Below, in pieces: positions 43,633-52,352 of a DNA stretch of 64,000 bases (within the stretch, counting starts at the first letter, position 1; every line of letters starts with the position of its first letter). The notes beneath the pieces were generated by a model, which did not search any database, was not told the origin of the DNA, and saw only the letters and a list, made by a program, of their open reading frames with translations. The translations under genes were made by a program, and so were the position numbers. The DNA lies in the NCBI GenBank assembly GCA_965222505.1, contig OZ244956.1:4216001-4280000 (forward strand), in the 5' to 3' direction. Origin of the DNA: G965222505 sp965222505. Its GTDB lineage: Bacteria > Bacteroidota > Rhodothermia > Rhodothermales > DATKEJ01.

Positions 43633-45330
43633 TCACCTGTTGGCGCGGGGCTCATCCAGCCATGCTGTGAAGTCTGCCAGGGATTTAGCGTTGAGGCACT
43701 GGTCGGGGGTAAGCCATCCTTTTTGTGCGACGTCAACCCCCCAGCGGACCAAGGCCAACTCGTCCATGCTGTGCGCATCCGGGTTAATCGAAATCAAGAT
43801 GTCTTGCCGGGTTGCTTCACGGATCCAGCGCCAGTCCAGGTCCAGCCGGTAAGGGTTGGCATTGAGTTCGATGACCACGCCATGTTCGGCACAGGCCGCG
43901 ATGACCTTTGCATGGTCGATGGGGTACCCCTCACGTACCAGCAACAACCGGCCCGTCGGGTGGCCGAGGATCGTCGTGAAAGGGTTTGCGATGGCTGTAA
44001 GGATGCGGTCGGTGGCTGCGGCCTCGGTCATGTTAAAACCGGTATGGACGCTGGCCACCACAAAATCGAAATCGGCCAGCACCTCGTCCGGGTAATCCAG
44101 GCTCCCGTCGGTAAGGATATCAGATTCGATTCCGCTAAAGATGCGAAAGGCCGGGCCGCCATCTGCCGCGTATTGGGCGTTCAGTTCAGCAATTTCCTGT
44201 TGCTGTGCACGCACTTGTGCCACAGACAAGCCGTGGGCAATGGTGAGCGACTGGCTGTGGTCACAAATACCGAAATAGGACAGGCCCATGTCTCGTGCCC
44301 GGTCGGCCATTTCCTTAAGGGAATGTGCCCCGTCGCTGTAGGTCGAGTGGTTGTGCAGGCTCCCTTGCAGGTGCGTGACGGTAACCAGTTCCGGCAAGGT
44401 TTGGGTTTGTGCTGGTCCCCATTCGCCATCATCTTCCCGCAGGGCCGGGGGAATCCAGTCCAGTCCAGCTTGTTGGTAGAGCAGGGTTTCATCGGCACAG
44501 GGGGCCGGGGCACCAAATTGACGAACAAAGGCTGTGCAATGGGCCGGAGCACCTGTTTTGGCCCACAGGGCGGACCCAAAGTGGTCGGGGATGGTCAGGT
44601 GGACGATGACAGGGAAGCCGTCGGTAAGGGTACCGCGTAAGGTATGGCCGTCACCCGCTGGGTCCGGGATCAGATCGATCTCGATGGCAGAAAGCGCGGC
44701 TGAGACAGCCTTCGGGCCGGGACCGGCCACAACGAATTCAAGGGCGGAAACCGTATCCAGTTGCCGCCGAACCTCACCGGCCCAATCAAGGTGTACGGTA
44801 TCCGGCAGGGCCGCGAGGGCCTCATAAATGGCGTGTCCCAGACGTACGGCATCTCGACCCCGACGTTGGGTAATGTATTGCCGGAGCAGGACGATCTGAT
44901 CCAGGATGTGGTTTTGCGTTTTCGCGCCGAACCCTTTGAGATTGGCAATCTGGTTGGTTTGCCCGGCGTGTTCCAGGCCGTCCAGCGACGTAATGCCCAG
45001 GTTTTGCCACAGGGCGCGGGTTTTTTTTGCCCCGAGGCCCTTGATCCGCATGATTTCCAGGAGGCCGGGAGGAATGGCCGTCAGCAGATCGTCACGCAGG
45101 GGGAAAGAACCGTGGGTGAGCAAGTTGGTTACATCCGCAGCGAGCCCTTTGCCGATGCCGGGAACGCTGGTCAGTTTACCAAGCGCGGCCAGGGTACGGG
45201 CCGGGGTTTCCAGCCGTTCGATGGTGCGGGCACCGTTCTGGAAGGCCCGTATGCGAAAGGGGTTGCCGCCGGTCAGTTCAATCAGGGCTGCGGTCTGCTT
45301 GAGGTACCGGGCAAGTTCTTTGTTGGTCAT
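43633..45330 (-). CDS. polX: PolX-type protein with degenerate polymerase site and C-terminal PHP domain
   Basis: 565 residues from the ATG at 45330, which gives the usual MTNKELARYLKQTAALIELTG start. Two helix-hairpin-helix motifs are present (LTSVPGIGKGLAADV and IKGLGAKKTRALW). The nucleotidyltransferase strand that should read DxD is replaced (TVSALEFVVAG), and the later strand with the third Asp reads FPVIVHLTIP, so all three catalytic aspartates appear lost. The PHP domain is intact: GSLHNHSTYSDGAHSLKEMA, ICDHSQSL, FSGIESDIL, ASVH and INPDAHS metal motifs. Noncanonical PolX proteins of this type are known to act as nucleases rather than polymerases; that role is inferred here. Confidence 0.88.
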   Translation of the reverse strand: MTNKELARYLKQTAALIELTGGNPFRIRAFQNGARTIERLETPARTLAALGKLTSVPGIGKGLAADVTNLLTHGSFPLRDDLLTAIPPGLLEIMRIKGLGAKKTRALWQNLGITSLDGLEHAGQTNQIANLKGFGAKTQNHILDQIVLLRQYITQRRGRDAVRLGHAIYEALAALPDTVHLDWAGEVRRQLDTVSALEFVVAGPGPKAVSAALSAIEIDLIPDPAGDGHTLRGTLTDGFPVIVHLTIPDHFGSALWAKTGAPAHCTAFVRQFGAPAPCADETLLYQQAGLDWIPPALREDDGEWGPAQTQTLPELVTVTHLQGSLHNHSTYSDGAHSLKEMADRARDMGLSYFGICDHSQSLTIAHGLSVAQVRAQQQEIAELNAQYAADGGPAFRIFSGIESDILTDGSLDYPDEVLADFDFVVASVHTGFNMTEAAATDRILTAIANPFTTILGHPTGRLLLVREGYPIDHAKVIAACAEHGVVIELNANPYRLDLDWRWIREATRQDILISINPDAHSMDELALVRWGVDVAQKGWLTPDQCLNAKSLADFTAWLDEPRANR

Positions 45331-45385
45331 TCCGTAATTTACCCATGATGCAACGAATTCCAAGCAGTTGACGGATGACGCTTTC

Positions 45386-46174
45386 ATGAATGTAGCGACC
45401 AATCAGTCAGGTGATGCGGCCCCTCGCTCGGTTCCACGGGTGAGTATCATTATTCCCACCTTAAATGAGGCCCGCCTGATCGAACCGTTCCTGACCCGGT
45501 TTAGCCCGGCCTTGCGTTCGCGTTTGAGGCTGGAGCTCATCGTGTCCGACGGAGGTTCTACAGACGCAACGCAAACCCTGGCCAGTCCTTTGGTAGATGT
45601 GGTGGTGGTACACACGCGCCCTGAGCGCCAGACCATAGCCACCGGCCGAAATGCCGGTGCGGCCCTCGCCCGAGGAGACGTTTTGCTGTTTCTCAATGCC
45701 GATGTCCGGTTGCCGGAAGATGCCGAAGGGTTTCTGGGAGCCATGATCGACGCGGCCCGTCGGACGGGTGCAGCCACCTGCCGGGTGGGCGTCCACCCGA
45801 CGCAGGCCCGCTGGAACGATCGGTTGGTATTGGGCACCTGCGACCGCCTCTTTTGGCTCCTGAACAAGGTTGGCATGGGGATGGGGCGCGGCGAATGTCA
45901 GGCCGTGATGCGGAAGGCGTTCGACGCGGTTGGTGGGTACAGAGCAGACCTGGTGGCCGGCGAGGATTTTGACCTGTTTCATCGGCTGGCGGCCTACTTC
46001 CGGGCACGAAAAGCGGGCCGCATTACGTTCTTGTGGAATCAGATGCTGTACGAGGACCCACGCCGATACCGGCAACGGGGCTATGTACACACCATGGCGG
46101 CCTGGTTCGCCAACTTTTTGTCTGTCACCTTTCGTAACCGTTCCCATGCCACCGAGTGGGAAGTCATTCGGTAA
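45386..46174 (+). CDS. Family 2 glycosyltransferase
   Basis: 262 residues from the ATG at 45386. The GT-A core reads VSIIIPTLNEARLIEPFL, ELIVSDGGSTDATQTLA, GRNAGAALARGDVLLFLNADVRLP (with an NAD-type metal motif in place of DxD) and AVGGYRADLVAGEDFDLFHRL. The short C-terminus has no convincing membrane helix. It resembles small chromosomal GT2 enzymes of the TIGR04283-like group, which transfer a sugar to lipid or small acceptors. It is transcribed divergently from polX with 55 bp between the start codons. Confidence 0.85.
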   Translation: MNVATNQSGDAAPRSVPRVSIIIPTLNEARLIEPFLTRFSPALRSRLRLELIVSDGGSTDATQTLASPLVDVVVVHTRPERQTIATGRNAGAALARGDVLLFLNADVRLPEDAEGFLGAMIDAARRTGAATCRVGVHPTQARWNDRLVLGTCDRLFWLLNKVGMGMGRGECQAVMRKAFDAVGGYRADLVAGEDFDLFHRLAAYFRARKAGRITFLWNQMLYEDPRRYRQRGYVHTMAAWFANFLSVTFRNRSHATEWEVIR

Positions 46175-46203
46175 CGTGCAGGGACAGGTTGTAACTTTTT
46201 TTT

Positions 46204-46317
46204 CACGTTGCGTACAGAAATGATACGTAATGCATGTTGTGTAAACGCAGTTCTACCACCTTGTGTAAACAACGCAATATCAAGTGCTGACATCATGTAA
46301 CACGCAACATGCAACAC
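46204..46317. repeat. Intergenic palindrome, family C copy 3 (diverged)
   Basis: GTTGCGTACAGAAATGATAC and AACACGCAACATGCAACAC words repeat family C in a looser form, again as complementary ends around an internal spacer. It lies between the glycosyltransferase and protease genes. Confidence 0.55.
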
Positions 46318-46450
46318 TTTTGGCACAGTTGGTGCATCCTCACGCAGCGTGCGGAACCCTCGTCCCTTTTGAGGGGTCATAGGGTCAACCAATTGCAAAG
46401 CTTCGGTGAAGGGGCTTGGTGCTTCACGCTTATTTCCACACAGGCATCAT

Positions 46451-48127
46451 ATGTTGAACTCCAAAAAGAATTTCTTCCTGCTCGGTAGTGTATTGGTGCT
46501 CGGCACTGTGCTCGGTATGCAGATCCAGTCTGTCATTTCCGAGGACAATACCTATCAGCAGCTACGCAAGCTGGAAGATGCGTACTCGACCATCACCCGG
46601 CAGTACGTCGAAGACGTCGATTCCTCTCAACTCACCCAGGATGCGATTGAGGGCATGCTGGGCGGATTGGATCCCCACTCGGTCTACATCGATGTCTCCG
46701 AAATGAAACGGGTACGCGAGGGGTTCAACGCTTCATTTGAAGGCATCGGCATCTCTTACGAATGGACCGAAGGGAGCGATGGCAAGGATACCCTGACCGT
46801 TTTGGTGCCGCTGGTCGATGGCCCGAGTGAAAAAGTGGGGTTGCAAGCCGGTGACCGCATTATTGAGGTCGATGGTACCAACGCCGTAGGCTGGACGCGG
46901 GAAGATGTAGACAAAAACCTGAAAGGCCCTAAAGGCTCGCGGGTGGATGTCGTCATCAAGCGCCCCAGCTATCCGACGCTGCTGGATTACACCATCGAAC
47001 GCGACAAAATTCCGATCTACACGGTCGATGCCCATTACATGATTGACGACGATACGGGCTACATCAAGCTCAATCGTTTTGCCCGGACGACGCATGAAGA
47101 AGTGCGTGAAAGCCTAGAAGACCTCGTGGGGCAGGGCATGAAGCGGCTCGTGTTCGACCTGCGGGGCAACTCCGGCGGTTACATGGAAATGGCGATCCGC
47201 GTGGCAGATGAGTTTCTGGAAGACGACAAGATGGTCGTCTACACCAAAAGCCGTCACACCCGGTTTAACGGCCAATACCGTGCCACCCGCGAGGGTATCT
47301 TTGAAGAACAACCCATTATTCTGCTGGTCGATGAATATTCTGCCTCGGCCAGCGAGATTGTAGCCGGCGCCTTGCAAGACCATGACCGGGCACTCGTCGT
47401 GGGCCGCCGCACCTTTGGTAAGGGCCTCGTGCAGCGCCAGTTCCCCCTGACGGACGGCAGCGTATTGCAAATGACTACCTCCCGGTATTACACCCCCTCA
47501 GGCCGCCTCATTCAGGCACCGTACGAGAAAGGGGAAAAGGATGCGTATTACAAGCGCCACCGGGAACGCCTGGGCACGAAGGACTTGGCCGTGGTGGACA
47601 TGCAGGCCTACGTCGAACAAATGCCGGATTCCCTGCGGTATACCACCACAAACGGCCGGATTGTATTCGGTGGTGGCGGCATCACGCCGGACTTTGTAAT
47701 TCCCCCGGATACGTCCAAACAGGTTTTGCAAGCCGTGATTCGTGGCGGTTGGGACAATGGCTTTGTGCGGCAGTGGATCGAACAACATCCTGATTTTCGG
47801 GAGGACTGGAAGCCCCGCCAACAGGCGTTCATCGACGAATACGAAATCACCGATGCTCTGATGGCCGGCTTCTGGGCCTATGCCCAGGGCGAAGAGGAAA
47901 CCCTCCAAATTCTGCCGACGGGTGAGACGGCTGACGCGGCGCTGGCCTTCACCGAGGCCGAAATCGCCGAGGAACGGGAAGCGATTGCCACCCGTGTTAA
48001 AGCCTACATGGCCCGCCGGATCTGGGGGGTGGAAGGCTGGCACCCCGTCATTCGGGACATTGACCGGACATTCCTGGAGGCCATGCACCTCTGGGGGCCG
48101 GCCGCCGATCTGGCTACCAACGAATAA
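46451..48127 (+). CDS. ctpA: S41A C-terminal processing peptidase
   Basis: 558 residues from the ATG at 46451, giving a signal anchor (KKNFFLLGSVLVLGTVLGMQI). The order is an N-terminal helical region (LRKLEDAYSTITRQYVEDVD), a PDZ domain (~90-180, GIGISYEW...GPSEKVGLQAGDRIIEVDG) and the S41 protease core. The core includes LVFDLRGNSGGYM, the catalytic Ser in DEYSASASEIVAGAL and the Lys in GRRTFGKGLVQ. These proteases trim or degrade periplasmic proteins, including murein hydrolases. A longer start at 46406 has no export signal directly behind it. A terminator lies about 20 bp past the stop. Confidence 0.93.
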   Translation: MLNSKKNFFLLGSVLVLGTVLGMQIQSVISEDNTYQQLRKLEDAYSTITRQYVEDVDSSQLTQDAIEGMLGGLDPHSVYIDVSEMKRVREGFNASFEGIGISYEWTEGSDGKDTLTVLVPLVDGPSEKVGLQAGDRIIEVDGTNAVGWTREDVDKNLKGPKGSRVDVVIKRPSYPTLLDYTIERDKIPIYTVDAHYMIDDDTGYIKLNRFARTTHEEVRESLEDLVGQGMKRLVFDLRGNSGGYMEMAIRVADEFLEDDKMVVYTKSRHTRFNGQYRATREGIFEEQPIILLVDEYSASASEIVAGALQDHDRALVVGRRTFGKGLVQRQFPLTDGSVLQMTTSRYYTPSGRLIQAPYEKGEKDAYYKRHRERLGTKDLAVVDMQAYVEQMPDSLRYTTTNGRIVFGGGGITPDFVIPPDTSKQVLQAVIRGGWDNGFVRQWIEQHPDFREDWKPRQQAFIDEYEITDALMAGFWAYAQGEEETLQILPTGETADAALAFTEAEIAEEREAIATRVKAYMARRIWGVEGWHPVIRDIDRTFLEAMHLWGPAADLATNE

Positions 48128-48148
48128 TCCGGCACCACATCAAGCATT

Positions 48149-48194
48149 GGAAAGCGGTAGACGGCAAAGGGCTGTTTACCGCTTTCTCTTTTTA
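48149..48194 (+). terminator. Intrinsic terminator after the S41 protease gene
   Basis: GGAAAGCGGTA and TACCGCTTTC form the outer stem, with GCC/GGC-type pairing within, followed by TCTTTTT. Confidence 0.85.
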
Positions 48195-48485
48195 AAGGAG
48201 AGCAACTTTCAGTGTGCCCCTGGGTCCACTCTAATACTGCGTTCTTTGCCGGGAAAGGACAAGGCCCCTGGACGTGTGAAAATGGGGTTGTCCTAAATCT
48301 TGGTGTTGACAATGGTGTGCCGATTGAATATTATTCTTTCTACCACCCATCACAAGTCGGTATAAGCCCTCATCGGGTCCGTTTTGCTTTGAATGCGTCA
48401 TATGACTTGTCTTGTGCACCCGCGATCGGGCAAAACGTACACCACTTTAACATCCAAACACCCTTAGTCGTAAGGAGATCCACTT
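48195..48485. other. Gene-free leader region before exbB
   Basis: 291 bp with no convincing gene. It holds the promoter listed at 48306-48334 and about 150 bp of likely untranslated leader. A GTG-started frame (48212-48562) overlapping exbB has no recognisable protein and is not annotated. Confidence 0.55.
48306..48334 (+). promoter_or_regulatory. Sigma70-like promoter for the exb operon
   Basis: TTGACA (48306-48311), a 17-bp spacer and TATTAT (48329-48334). The match to the general bacterial consensus is strong, but Bacteroidota promoters often differ, so use is uncertain. Confidence 0.5.
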
Positions 48486-49214
48486 ATGAAGTATTACATG
48501 CTCCTCATGTTACTGCCCCAGGACGCGGGCGGAGAAGGATTCAGCCTCAACGTTCTCGTTGACTATTTCAATCAGGGAAATGAAGGTGGCGGTTTCATGT
48601 GGTATGTGTTGATTTGCCTCGTTCTGGGGCTGGCGATTGCCATCGAACGTATCATCACGCTGAACCTGGCCGATGTCAACACCCGCAAATTCATCACGAA
48701 AGTGAAGCGCGCGCTCGACGAAGGCGGCATTTCCGCGGCTGAAGAAGTATGCGCCGGCACACGTGGCCCGGTTGCTTCCGTTTTCCAGGCTGGTCTGCTC
48801 CGTGCCGATGAAGGCATTGATGCCGTTGAAAAAGCCATTGTGTCCTATGGCTCCATCGAAATGAGTTTCCTGGAGCGCGGCCTCGTCTGGTTGTCCCTGT
48901 TCATCTCTCTCGCTCCGATGTTCGGATTTATGGGGACGGTTGTGGGGATGGTGCTCGCCTTTGATGCCATTGAGCAAGCCGGTGACATCTCGCCGAGCCT
49001 CGTCGCCGGGGGGATCAAGGTGGCCCTCTTGACCACGGTATTCGGTCTGATCGTGGCCGTTATCCTGCAGGTCTTCTACAACTACTGCGTCTCCAAAATT
49101 GACCGCCTCGTCAACGGCATGGAAGAAGCCTCGCTTGAGTTGATCGACTCTCTGCTGCTGATGCAACACGGCAAGCCGGTTGCTGGTGCTGTTGAAACCG
49201 GTGGTGGCGAATAA
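48486..49214 (+). CDS. exbB: ExbB/TolQ/MotA-type proton channel protein
   Basis: 242 residues with three membrane helices (about 37-57, 135-157 and 170-192). The conserved ExbB core is present: GFMWYVLICLVLGLAIAIERI, then SYGSIEMSFLERGLVWLSLFISLAPMFGFMGTVVGMVLAFDAIEQAG and SPSLVAGGIKVALLTTVFGLIVAV. ExbB pentamers surround ExbD and use the proton gradient to drive TonB (or Tol) systems in the inner membrane. The first of four clustered genes, with two exbD genes downstream, the standard layout in Bacteroidota. The tonB gene itself is not in the window. Confidence 0.93.
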   Translation: MKYYMLLMLLPQDAGGEGFSLNVLVDYFNQGNEGGGFMWYVLICLVLGLAIAIERIITLNLADVNTRKFITKVKRALDEGGISAAEEVCAGTRGPVASVFQAGLLRADEGIDAVEKAIVSYGSIEMSFLERGLVWLSLFISLAPMFGFMGTVVGMVLAFDAIEQAGDISPSLVAGGIKVALLTTVFGLIVAVILQVFYNYCVSKIDRLVNGMEEASLELIDSLLLMQHGKPVAGAVETGGGE

Positions 49215-49282
49215 CCCCCCTCGTCTCAGGTATTTCGTATGGTTCGAGGCCGGTTTAGGCCCCGAACGAACCTCTACGCCTT

Positions 49283-49555
49283 ATGTCATTTGATTATATC
49301 GCGATCCTCTCGGTCGTCTGCCTGATCGGTTTCGGTTTCGTGTTGTTGCTTTTGTTTGGCCTCCGCAACCTGTTCCAGGGCAAGCATAGCCTGTTTTCCA
49401 TTCTGGCTTTGCTGCTACCCGTCGCTGTGTTTGGTGTTTGCTATGCCATCGCCGGTGGCGACGCGCCCAGAGCCGCCTTGATGACGGTCGTGGCCATGGT
49501 CGGGATCGCCATTCTTGGGCTGCTTTTCTCCGGTGTCCGTGGCCTTACAGGCTAA
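49283..49555 (+). CDS. Small three-helix membrane protein in the exb operon
   Basis: 90 residues, almost entirely hydrophobic, with three predicted helices (about 5-28 YIAILSVVCLIGFGFVLLLLFGL, 38-58 LFSILALLLPVAVFGVCYAIA, 66-85 ALMTVVAMVGIAILGLLF). The loops are short. It lies between exbB (68 bp upstream) and exbD (67 bp downstream), where Bacteroidota commonly carry a small membrane protein of unknown role. I infer a stabilising partner of the channel; no enzymatic motif is present. Confidence 0.75.
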   Translation: MSFDYIAILSVVCLIGFGFVLLLLFGLRNLFQGKHSLFSILALLLPVAVFGVCYAIAGGDAPRAALMTVVAMVGIAILGLLFSGVRGLTG

Positions 49556-49622
49556 GGCGCTTGCACGTTATTAGCCAACCCATGCGCAATCTAATCGCGC
49601 AATAACCCACAGGTTCAGTACT

Positions 49623-50186
49623 ATGGCAATGATGAAGAAACGTGAGCGCAGGGGGGCCGAGATTCCAACGGCTTCCATGGCCGACATTGCGTTCCTGCTG
49701 CTGATCTTCTTCCTGGTGACGACGACCATTGACGTCGATACGGGTATCATTATGCAGTTGCCGCCCCCGCTGGAAGAAGACGTCAAGCCGCCGCCCATCA
49801 AGGAACGGAATATGCTCGCTGTGCTGGTGAACGCTACCGGTGATGTGCTCGTGGAAAACGAGGTGTCCTCAGTCGCCCGGATTCGGGAAGAAGTGAAAAA
49901 ACACGTCCTGAACAACGGCGCTGACCCTCGGTATGCCGAAGCCCCCAACAAGGCCATCGTTTCGCTCAAAACCGACCGTAAAACACCCTATGACGTTTAC
50001 ATCCAGGTGCTGGATGAGATGCGCATGGGGTATCGGGAAATTTGGGACAGCGAAGCCCGCCGCCTGGGTTTCAAAGATTATGAGACCTACAAGGCCCGTA
50101 TTGACAACGCGGAAGGCGCCGTTGAGGATCAGGTTAAGGCCAAGTTCAAGGAGAAAATCTCCCTCGCCGAACCGGATGCCGGTTGA
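49623..50186 (+). CDS. exbD: ExbD/TolR biopolymer transport protein (first copy)
   Basis: 187 residues. The N-terminal cytoplasmic part KKRERRGAEIPTASMADIAFLLLIFFLVTTTID contains the single membrane helix with the conserved proton-carrying Asp (MADIAFLL). The periplasmic domain follows (LPPPLEEDVKPPPIKERNMLAVLVNATGDVLV). The C-terminus has an additional ~50-residue charged region (KDYETYKARIDNAEGAVEDQVKAKFKEKI) that is longer than in proteobacterial ExbD. It works as a dimer inside the ExbB ring. Confidence 0.92.
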   Translation: MAMMKKRERRGAEIPTASMADIAFLLLIFFLVTTTIDVDTGIIMQLPPPLEEDVKPPPIKERNMLAVLVNATGDVLVENEVSSVARIREEVKKHVLNNGADPRYAEAPNKAIVSLKTDRKTPYDVYIQVLDEMRMGYREIWDSEARRLGFKDYETYKARIDNAEGAVEDQVKAKFKEKISLAEPDAG

Positions 50187-50224
50187 TTCATCTCTCTCCT
50201 CGTTTTTTACCGTACTAATGCATT

Positions 50225-50671
50225 ATGTCGGTACACTTTAAGAAAAAACAAAACACCAAGCAGGAGATCCCCACGGCATCCTTGCCGGATATCATCTTCA
50301 TGCTGCTGATCTTCTTCATGGTGACCACCGTACTGCGGGAGGTGACCGTTCAGGTCCAGACCCGTTTGCCCCGGGCTGAAGCCGTGCAGAAGATCGACCA
50401 GAAACGGCTGGTTTCGTACATCTATACCGGGCCGCTAAAGGCCGGGCAAGCCAAAGGAGACGTCGCGATTCAGATCGACGATGCCCTGGTTGAAATACCC
50501 GACATCCGGACCGTCATGTACCGTAAACTGGTCGAACAGCCGCGGCTCATCGTCTCCATGCGGATCGACGAAGAATCTGAAATGGGCGTCGTCACGGACA
50601 TCCAGCAGGAATTACGCCAGGCCGGTACCTTCCGGATTAACTATTCCAGTAAGCGAAAGCTGCCTTCCTGA
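50225..50671 (+). CDS. exbD: ExbD/TolR biopolymer transport protein (second copy)
   Basis: 148 residues. KKKQNTKQEIPTASLPDIIFMLLIFFMVTTVLRE carries the membrane helix and its conserved Asp (LPDIIF). The compact periplasmic domain (LVSYIYTGPLKAG...VVTDIQQELRQAGTFRINYS) has typical ExbD length. Two non-identical ExbDs next to each other suggest heterodimers or two energised systems (inference). A terminator follows. Confidence 0.92.
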   Translation: MSVHFKKKQNTKQEIPTASLPDIIFMLLIFFMVTTVLREVTVQVQTRLPRAEAVQKIDQKRLVSYIYTGPLKAGQAKGDVAIQIDDALVEIPDIRTVMYRKLVEQPRLIVSMRIDEESEMGVVTDIQQELRQAGTFRINYSSKRKLPS

Positions 50672-50694
50672 CGTTGCCCCGGTTCATCTTTTTC

Positions 50695-50731
50695 AAAAAA
50701 GCCTTGCCCCTCACGACAAGGCTTTTTTTAA
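50695..50731 (+). terminator. Intrinsic terminator after the exb operon
   Basis: AAAAAAGCCTTG and CAAGGCTTTTTTT form the stem around a 10-nt loop. Confidence 0.93.
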
Positions 50732-50743
50732 TCTACTTTACTG

Positions 50744-50811
50744 ATGTTACGCAGCTTGTCGTTCACCTTGTGCAATTCGGCAAGGCCGAATGGGCCAAGA
50801 CTGCGTAACAT
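50744..50811. repeat. 68-bp palindrome, family E copy 2 (inverted relative to copy 1)
   Basis: It begins ATGTTACGCAGCTTGTCGTT and ends ACTGCGTAACAT, with a perfect inner hairpin ATTCGGCAAGGCCGAAT (50775-50791). Its reverse complement aligns without gaps to 13501-13568. Confidence 0.85.
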
Positions 50812-50832
50812 GACCTACTTTATTCTTCTTTT

Positions 50833-51846
50833 ATGAGCCACACCATTACCCTGCTTCCCGGTGACGGCATCGGTCCCGAGGTCATCGATGCCACGCTGCA
50901 AGCCCTTGATGCCACCGGCGCTTCAATCGACTGGGAGGTCCATGATGCCGGCACCACCGCCTTGGAAAAACATGGGGAAACGCTTCCCCAGATGGTCCTT
51001 GATTCCATTACCCGGAATAAAGTTGCACTCAAAGGGCCAATTACGACGCCCGTCGGTAAGGGGTTCAAAAGCGTAAACGTACAACTGCGTCAGAAACTAG
51101 ACCTGTACGCCAACGTCCGGCCTTGCAAAAGCCTGCCCGGCCTCAAAACGCCGTTCGAAAACGTAGACCTGATGCTCTTTCGGGAAAACACCGAAGGCCT
51201 GTACTCAGGGATCGAAACCTATGATGAGCGCCTGGGCATTGCCGATGCCACGGCCCGTGTTACCCGCACTGGCTCGGAACGCATCATCCGGTTCTGTTTT
51301 GATTACGCCAAGACCCACGAGCGTAAGCAGGTAACCCTGGTACACAAGGCCAACATCCTGAAAATTACATCCGGGATGTTTCTGCGTATCGGTCGGGAAA
51401 TCGCACGGAACTATCCCAATGTGCCCTTCAACGATCGGATCGTGGACAACATGTGTATGCAACTCGTCGTTCGCCCACAGGCCTATGACTGCATCGTGAC
51501 CACCAACCTGTTCGGAGACATTCTGAGCGACTTGGCCGCCGGACTCGTTGGCGGACTGGGCGTGATTGCCGGGGCCAACTTCGGCGAAGATTGTGCGGTG
51601 TTTGAAGCTGTGCACGGCAGTGCCCCGGATATCGCCGGGCAAAACAAGGCCAACCCGACCGCCGTCATGCTCTCCGCCGAACTGATGCTTCGGCACATCG
51701 GTGAAATCAAGGCTGCCGATGCCCTGCATGCCGGTATCCTGGATACCTACACCGAGGGCACCCACCTCACCGGTGACGTGGGGGGCTCCTCATCAACCAA
51801 GCAATTTGCCAAGCGCGTAGCCGAGCACATAGCAACACACCTGTAA
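50833..51846 (+). CDS. NAD-type isocitrate dehydrogenase
   Basis: 337 residues of the isocitrate/isopropylmalate dehydrogenase family. The nucleotide and substrate motifs are clear: ITLLPGDGIGPEV, LKGPITTPVGKGFKSVNVQLRQKLDLYANVRP (the Ser and Arg cluster of isocitrate enzymes), FRENTEGLYSGIE, VHKANILK (catalytic Lys), the metal-binding TTNLFGDILSDL, and FEAVHGSAPDIAG. The short length and the VNVQLR segment favour homo-oligomeric NAD-dependent isocitrate dehydrogenase over isopropylmalate dehydrogenase. It performs the oxidative decarboxylation step of the TCA cycle. No leu genes are adjacent, in agreement. Confidence 0.88.
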   Translation: MSHTITLLPGDGIGPEVIDATLQALDATGASIDWEVHDAGTTALEKHGETLPQMVLDSITRNKVALKGPITTPVGKGFKSVNVQLRQKLDLYANVRPCKSLPGLKTPFENVDLMLFRENTEGLYSGIETYDERLGIADATARVTRTGSERIIRFCFDYAKTHERKQVTLVHKANILKITSGMFLRIGREIARNYPNVPFNDRIVDNMCMQLVVRPQAYDCIVTTNLFGDILSDLAAGLVGGLGVIAGANFGEDCAVFEAVHGSAPDIAGQNKANPTAVMLSAELMLRHIGEIKAADALHAGILDTYTEGTHLTGDVGGSSSTKQFAKRVAEHIATHL

Positions 51847-51915
51847 AGTGCGAAGTGCAGGGTGCGGAGTGCGACTCAGGTTTTGATCTTGAGTCGCGCT
51901 CCGCACACAGCACGT
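51846..51915. repeat. Palindrome, family D copy 2
   Basis: AAGTGCGAAGTGCAGGGTGC on the left and GAGTCGCGCTCCGCACACAG on the right match the family D words at 20937-21006. It starts at the last base of the isocitrate dehydrogenase stop codon (TAA). Confidence 0.7.
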
Positions 51916-51929
51916 AGATCTATAGAATC

Positions 51930-52352
51930 ATGATTCAGCGTATTCAATCGTTATTCCTCTTGTTGGGTGCCGTGTTGATGGGGGCTATGCCTTTTATTCC
52001 TCAACCGGAGGCGTTGCTTGCCGCATACCCCTGGTTTTCGATTTTCATCGGCGTGGGATGTGTTCTTACGGCACTGGTCGCCCTGTGGGCCATCTTTCTC
52101 TATAAAAACCGAAAGCTCCAACGCCGGACCATCGTCTGGGTGCAGTTGCTGGCCGTGGTTATGCTGGCCGTGCTCATTGTGATGCTGGTCACCACCGGCC
52201 AAATACAGGGCCTTTACAGTGCAGCCGGTTCCGATCTGATGTTGGTCGGCCTCGTGGTGCTGCCCGTCATCGCGTATCTGCTTTTTTACCTGGCCCGGCG
52301 CGCCGTGGATAAAGACATCGCCCTGGTGGCCTCGATGGATCGCATCCGGTGA
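51930..52352 (+). CDS. DUF4293 membrane protein
   Basis: 140 residues with four hydrophobic helices. The N-terminus MIQRIQSLFLLLGAVLMGAM is the hallmark of DUF4293, a family found almost only in Bacteroidota and relatives; its function is unknown. Basic residues between helices 2 and 3 (YKNRKLQRRTI) place that loop in the cytoplasm. Its stop codon overlaps the GTG start of the downstream transporter by 4 bp, so the two are translationally coupled. Useful as a taxonomic marker for this window. Confidence 0.85.
   Translation: MIQRIQSLFLLLGAVLMGAMPFIPQPEALLAAYPWFSIFIGVGCVLTALVALWAIFLYKNRKLQRRTIVWVQLLAVVMLAVLIVMLVTTGQIQGLYSAAGSDLMLVGLVVLPVIAYLLFYLARRAVDKDIALVASMDRIR

Noticed and set aside
48212..48562. 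GTG-started frame across the exbB leader
   Set aside because: It overlaps exbB out of frame, contains the promoter and resembles no protein.
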